Below are positions 5,748 to 8,012 of a DNA stretch of 8,012 nucleotides, in pieces (position 1 is the first letter of the stretch; each line of letters opens with the position of its first letter). The notes below the pieces were generated by a model. That model was not told the DNA's origin. It worked only from the letters and a program-made list of their open reading frames with translations, and made no database searches. Both the position numbers and the translations under genes were made by a program. The stretch comes from an uncultured Prevotella sp. (GTDB lineage: Bacteria; Bacteroidota; Bacteroidia; Bacteroidales; Bacteroidaceae), in the NCBI GenBank assembly GCA_902477645.1, contig CABSIA010000140.1:1-8012 (forward strand). The letters are read 5' to 3'.

Positions 5748-7325
5748 TCAAAATTCTATCGTCACAACTTCATTCTTCTTGCAAGAAATTGTGGCAACGC
5801 CATTGGCATCTATTGATGCTGTGATTTTCTTTCCATTGACTTTTATGCTTGCCTCGCTGAGCTTGCATCTTCCATTCAAGCTGCGGACCTTGAGCGGTGC
5901 GCCGCCTTTGGAAACGATTTTGGCAGACGTGAGTTTGCCGCTGTGCCATGCCTCGTCTACTATGAAGTTGCCTTGCGCCTTTAGGCCCCTGACAGAGCCG
6001 TCAGCCCAAGCCGAAGGAAGGGCGGGAAGCAGAGTTACGACATCGTCGAACGACTGAAGGAACATCTCGCAGATTCCGCTGGTGCAACCATAGTTGCCGT
6101 CTATCTGGAACGGAGAGTGGGCATCGAAGAGATTGTAGTAACAGCCGCCTTGGTTGGACATGGCTATGGCATAGTCTGTGGAATGACGGAGAGCCTTTGA
6201 GAGATTGTTGTGGGCACGGTCGCCATCGAGGCAGCGGGCGTAGGTGTTTGTCTGCCATCCCATTGACCATCCCGTCACGTCTCCGTTGCGGGCTATCATG
6301 GCGTTGTATGCGGCACGGAACAGACGCTGGCTCTCTGCATCGGTGGCGTAGGCGCTTACCATACTGTAAGGGTAAAGGCACATGAGGTGTGAGAGGTGGC
6401 GGTGCTCAGGGTCTTCCAATGGATGGTCTTTCCACTCGGAAATGCACACCTTACCACCATATTGTTCTGTCCACAAACCCTTGTCGAAGTTGCGGTAGAG
6501 GTCTTCTATTGCCGCTATCTGGGCTGATGTGAGGGGAGAATTTGCACCAAGCTCGGCATGGCCCTTGAATATCTCATCAAGCAGCTCGTAGCCTGTCTGC
6601 TGTGCAAATGCGGTGACGCAGAAGGGACCATGCTCGGGCGAGAACTCATCGTTGATGACGTACTTACCACGGGCATCCTTGGTGGCTACGGACTTTACGA
6701 ACAAGGCACACTGGTACATAACGGGCAAGGCTTTTTTCAAGAAGTCCTTGTCGAGAGTGTATTTGTAATATCGCCACAGATGCGAGCAATACCATGCGCC
6801 AAGAGTCTTCATGCCGTTGTTTGCCCATGTGCTTGTTCCGCCAAAGATGTTATTCTCTACGGCAACCATCCAGCCCTCAGAGCCTGGCACAATCTTGCGG
6901 GCAAGCTGATACCAAGGAGAGTTGGAACCCGGTGCGCCAAGGTCGATGATGTGGTTGAGGAAAGGCAGATGCATCTCGGAGAGGTTTGCAGGGTCGGCAG
7001 GCCAGTAGTTCATCTGAACGTTGATATCGGCATGTATGTCGCAATGCCAGAACGGAGAGTTAGAGCGGTCGTTCCATATACCCTGCAGGTTGCTTGGGGC
7101 ATGAATGGTGGTGTCGAGGTTTGCGCCGATGGTGAAATATCTGCCATACTGGAAATAGAGCGATTCAAGGAAGAGTCCGTCCTTGGTTGTCTTGTTTTGC
7201 TCCGAGGCATTATAGAATTTCACGAGTTCCTCGGTGGTCTTGGTGCTTGAGCCGCCAATGTTCAGCTCCGTGCGTCCCATAAGTTGCTCGTGAAGCTGCT
7301 TATGGGCAGCGAGGAGCTTCTTGTA
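5748..7325 (-). pseudogene. GH95 alpha-L-fucosidase/galactosidase, N-terminally truncated
   Basis: The open reading from ATG 7280 gives 510 residues. The homologous frame continues upstream to 7325 ([15 protein letters not shown], a GH95-like helix before the catalytic domain) and then breaks into GC-rich sequence with a stop at 7356-7358. Full-length GH95 enzymes have roughly 750-850 residues, so the signal peptide, N-terminal beta-sandwich and linker are missing. The (alpha/alpha)6 catalytic domain and C-terminal beta domain remain. Motifs, numbered from ATG 7280: LQGIWND (about 65-71), [11 protein letters not shown] (85-95), FSPEHG with probable general-acid Glu216, HRHLSHL (293-299), and FQIDGNYG with Asp394 (AfcA Asp766 equivalent). 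The family hydrolyses alpha-1,2-fucosyl or alpha-L-galactosyl links by inversion. Without a promoter, export signal or N-domain it is probably inactive. It converges on the HTCS. Confidence 0.9.
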
Positions 7326-7353
7326 GCCAAGCCCCCCTGCCCCCGGAGGAGGG
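7326..7353. other. GC-rich junction between the GH95 remnant and the IS element
   Basis: A stretch of C and G runs (CCCCCC, CCCCC, GGAGGAGGG) with imperfect hairpin potential, unlike the base composition on either side. GH95 homology stops at its right edge when read on the minus strand. It belongs neither to GH95 nor clearly to IS982, and could be the remnant of another small palindromic repeat or a repair junction. Confidence 0.5.
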
Positions 7354-7361
7354 TTTTAATA

Positions 7362-7958
7362 TTAACCTGAGTTCGGGATAAGAAATACTCTTTAAAAGTT
7401 GGTAATCTCAATAATTTTTAGTACCTTTATAGTTGGGAATCAAATATTTATAAAATAAAGGGCACCAAGACTATGGAGATTACCAAAGACAAAATTACTG
7501 AGATTTTTTGTATTATTGACGATTTTTGCAAAGAATATGACGCAGAAATAGAGAAAATGGCAATACCAGCCCCCAATGGGCGCAAGCGCAGAAAGCGGAA
7601 TTGGGCAATGAGCCGTTCAGAGATAATGGCTATTCTCATTTACTTTCACTTCAACACATTCCGTAATTTCAAGCATTACTATCTGTTCTATGTGCAGAAT
7701 CACTTGCGTGACTTGTTCCCCAGCCAGCTCTCATACAACCGTTTCATTGAGCTTGAGCCAAGAGTTGCCGTCGAGATGATGATGTTCCTGCAACTGTTCT
7801 GCTTCGGCAGATGTACCGGCATCAGCTTCATTGACAGCACTTGTGTTCCTGTCTGCCATAACAAACGCATAAACAGAAACAAGGTGTTCAAGGGATATGC
7901 AGAAATCGGCAAGAGCACAATGGGATGGTATTTTGGATTTAAGCTTCACCTGATATGC
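7362..7958 (+). mobile_element. IS982-family insertion sequence, 5' part only
   Basis: It contains the transposase start and N-terminal half, with a promoter upstream. The left end is probably near ACCTGAGTTCGGG (7365 onward), but no partner inverted repeat is present in the window, so the boundary is approximate. Recognisable transposase sequence stops at about 7958. No target-site duplication can be defined. Confidence 0.7.
7399..7429 (+). promoter_or_regulatory. Probable transposase promoter
   Basis: A TTGG -33-like box (7399-7402) is separated by 19 bases from TACCTTTA (7422-7429), close to the Bacteroidetes -7 consensus TAnnTTTG. The spacing is in the usual range. It lies 43 bases upstream of the transposase ATG. 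Confidence 0.45.
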
Positions 7959-7982
7959 CTTAATTCCGCAACACTATTATAA
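7473..7982 (+). pseudogene. IS982-family transposase, C-terminally truncated
   Basis: 169 residues, against about 290 for intact family members. The N-terminal region has the basic stretch NGRKRRKRN and the conserved MSRSEIMAILIYFH. The start of the DDE catalytic core follows: ISFIDSTCVPVCHNKR with the first catalytic Asp121, then KVFKGYAEIGKSTMGWYFGFKLHLIC. After Cys162 (base 7958) the sequence changes to LNSATLL and stops. Family members normally continue with a segment leading to the second Asp and the Glu, which are absent here. The protein therefore cannot be an active transposase. It starts at an ATG following an AT-rich leader and is divergent from the GH95 remnant. Confidence 0.9.
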
Positions 7983-8012
7983 ATATAACTTTTTAAGTAC
8001 CTGAGCAACAAA
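7959..8012. other. Sequence replacing the 3' half of the IS
   Basis: AT-rich and not part of the transposase family consensus. It includes ACCTGAG at 8000-8006, which matches the first seven bases of the putative IS left end at 7365 in the same orientation. That could mark the edge of another element, but seven bases are weak evidence. The window ends before it can be resolved. Confidence 0.4.

Noticed and set aside
6558..7250. 230-residue open frame on the plus strand opposite GH95
   Set aside because: It is the antisense shadow of the GH95 coding sequence, with no recognisable domain and no plausible start context.

Overview
The window looks like a member of the Bacteroidales (Prevotella or Bacteroides type). 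The evidence is a hybrid two-component system (HTCS) regulator beside CAZyme genes, a Bacteroidetes-type lipoprotein, TAnnTTTG-like promoter boxes, an absence of strong Shine-Dalgarno sites, and an IS982-family element typical of that group. It reads as a fragment of a polysaccharide-utilisation locus (PUL). No susC or susD homologue lies inside the window.

Layout. Positions 1-302 hold no convincing gene. They carry an 8-bp-period AACCT array, three abutting 23-bp palindromes, and a second AACCT-type element that runs up to a stop codon. A GH43 lipoprotein gene lies at 303-1322 (minus). A short divergent promoter region follows, then a large HTCS sensor/regulator reading right (1506-5267). 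The AraC-type DNA-binding domain of the HTCS sits just beyond its stop codon in another frame (5269-5580). A long AGGTT/AACCT imperfect palindrome (5578-5742) separates this from a convergent GH95 gene (minus, 5748 to about 7325). The GH95 gene has lost its N-terminal third at a GC-rich junction beside an IS982-family element. That element's transposase is itself cut off near 7958.

How the parts would work together. The HTCS would sense a breakdown product in the periplasm, autophosphorylate, pass phosphate to its own receiver domain and activate PUL genes. The GH43 (arabinofuranosidase/xylosidase/arabinanase type) and GH95 (alpha-L-fucosidase/galactosidase type) would remove side chains. Together they suggest a fucose- and arabinose/xylose-containing plant glycan such as xyloglucan or a pectin, but this is inference. 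Two of the three functional genes look broken: the HTCS by a 4-bp tandem duplication, and GH95 by an insertion or rearrangement.

The most unusual signal is a nested-palindrome repeat present twice inside the HTCS coding sequence. Both copies are in the same reading frame and encode GRAGFQPA...RLETCPPS-type peptides, one in the Y_Y_Y domain and one in the kinase-receiver linker. They resemble REP-doublet or Rickettsia-palindromic-element-like sequences that spread within proteins. The two copies differ by a compensated base pair in one hairpin and by an exact multiple of three bases in length. A second repeat family, the AGGTT octamer arrays, marks the 3' ends of the genes.
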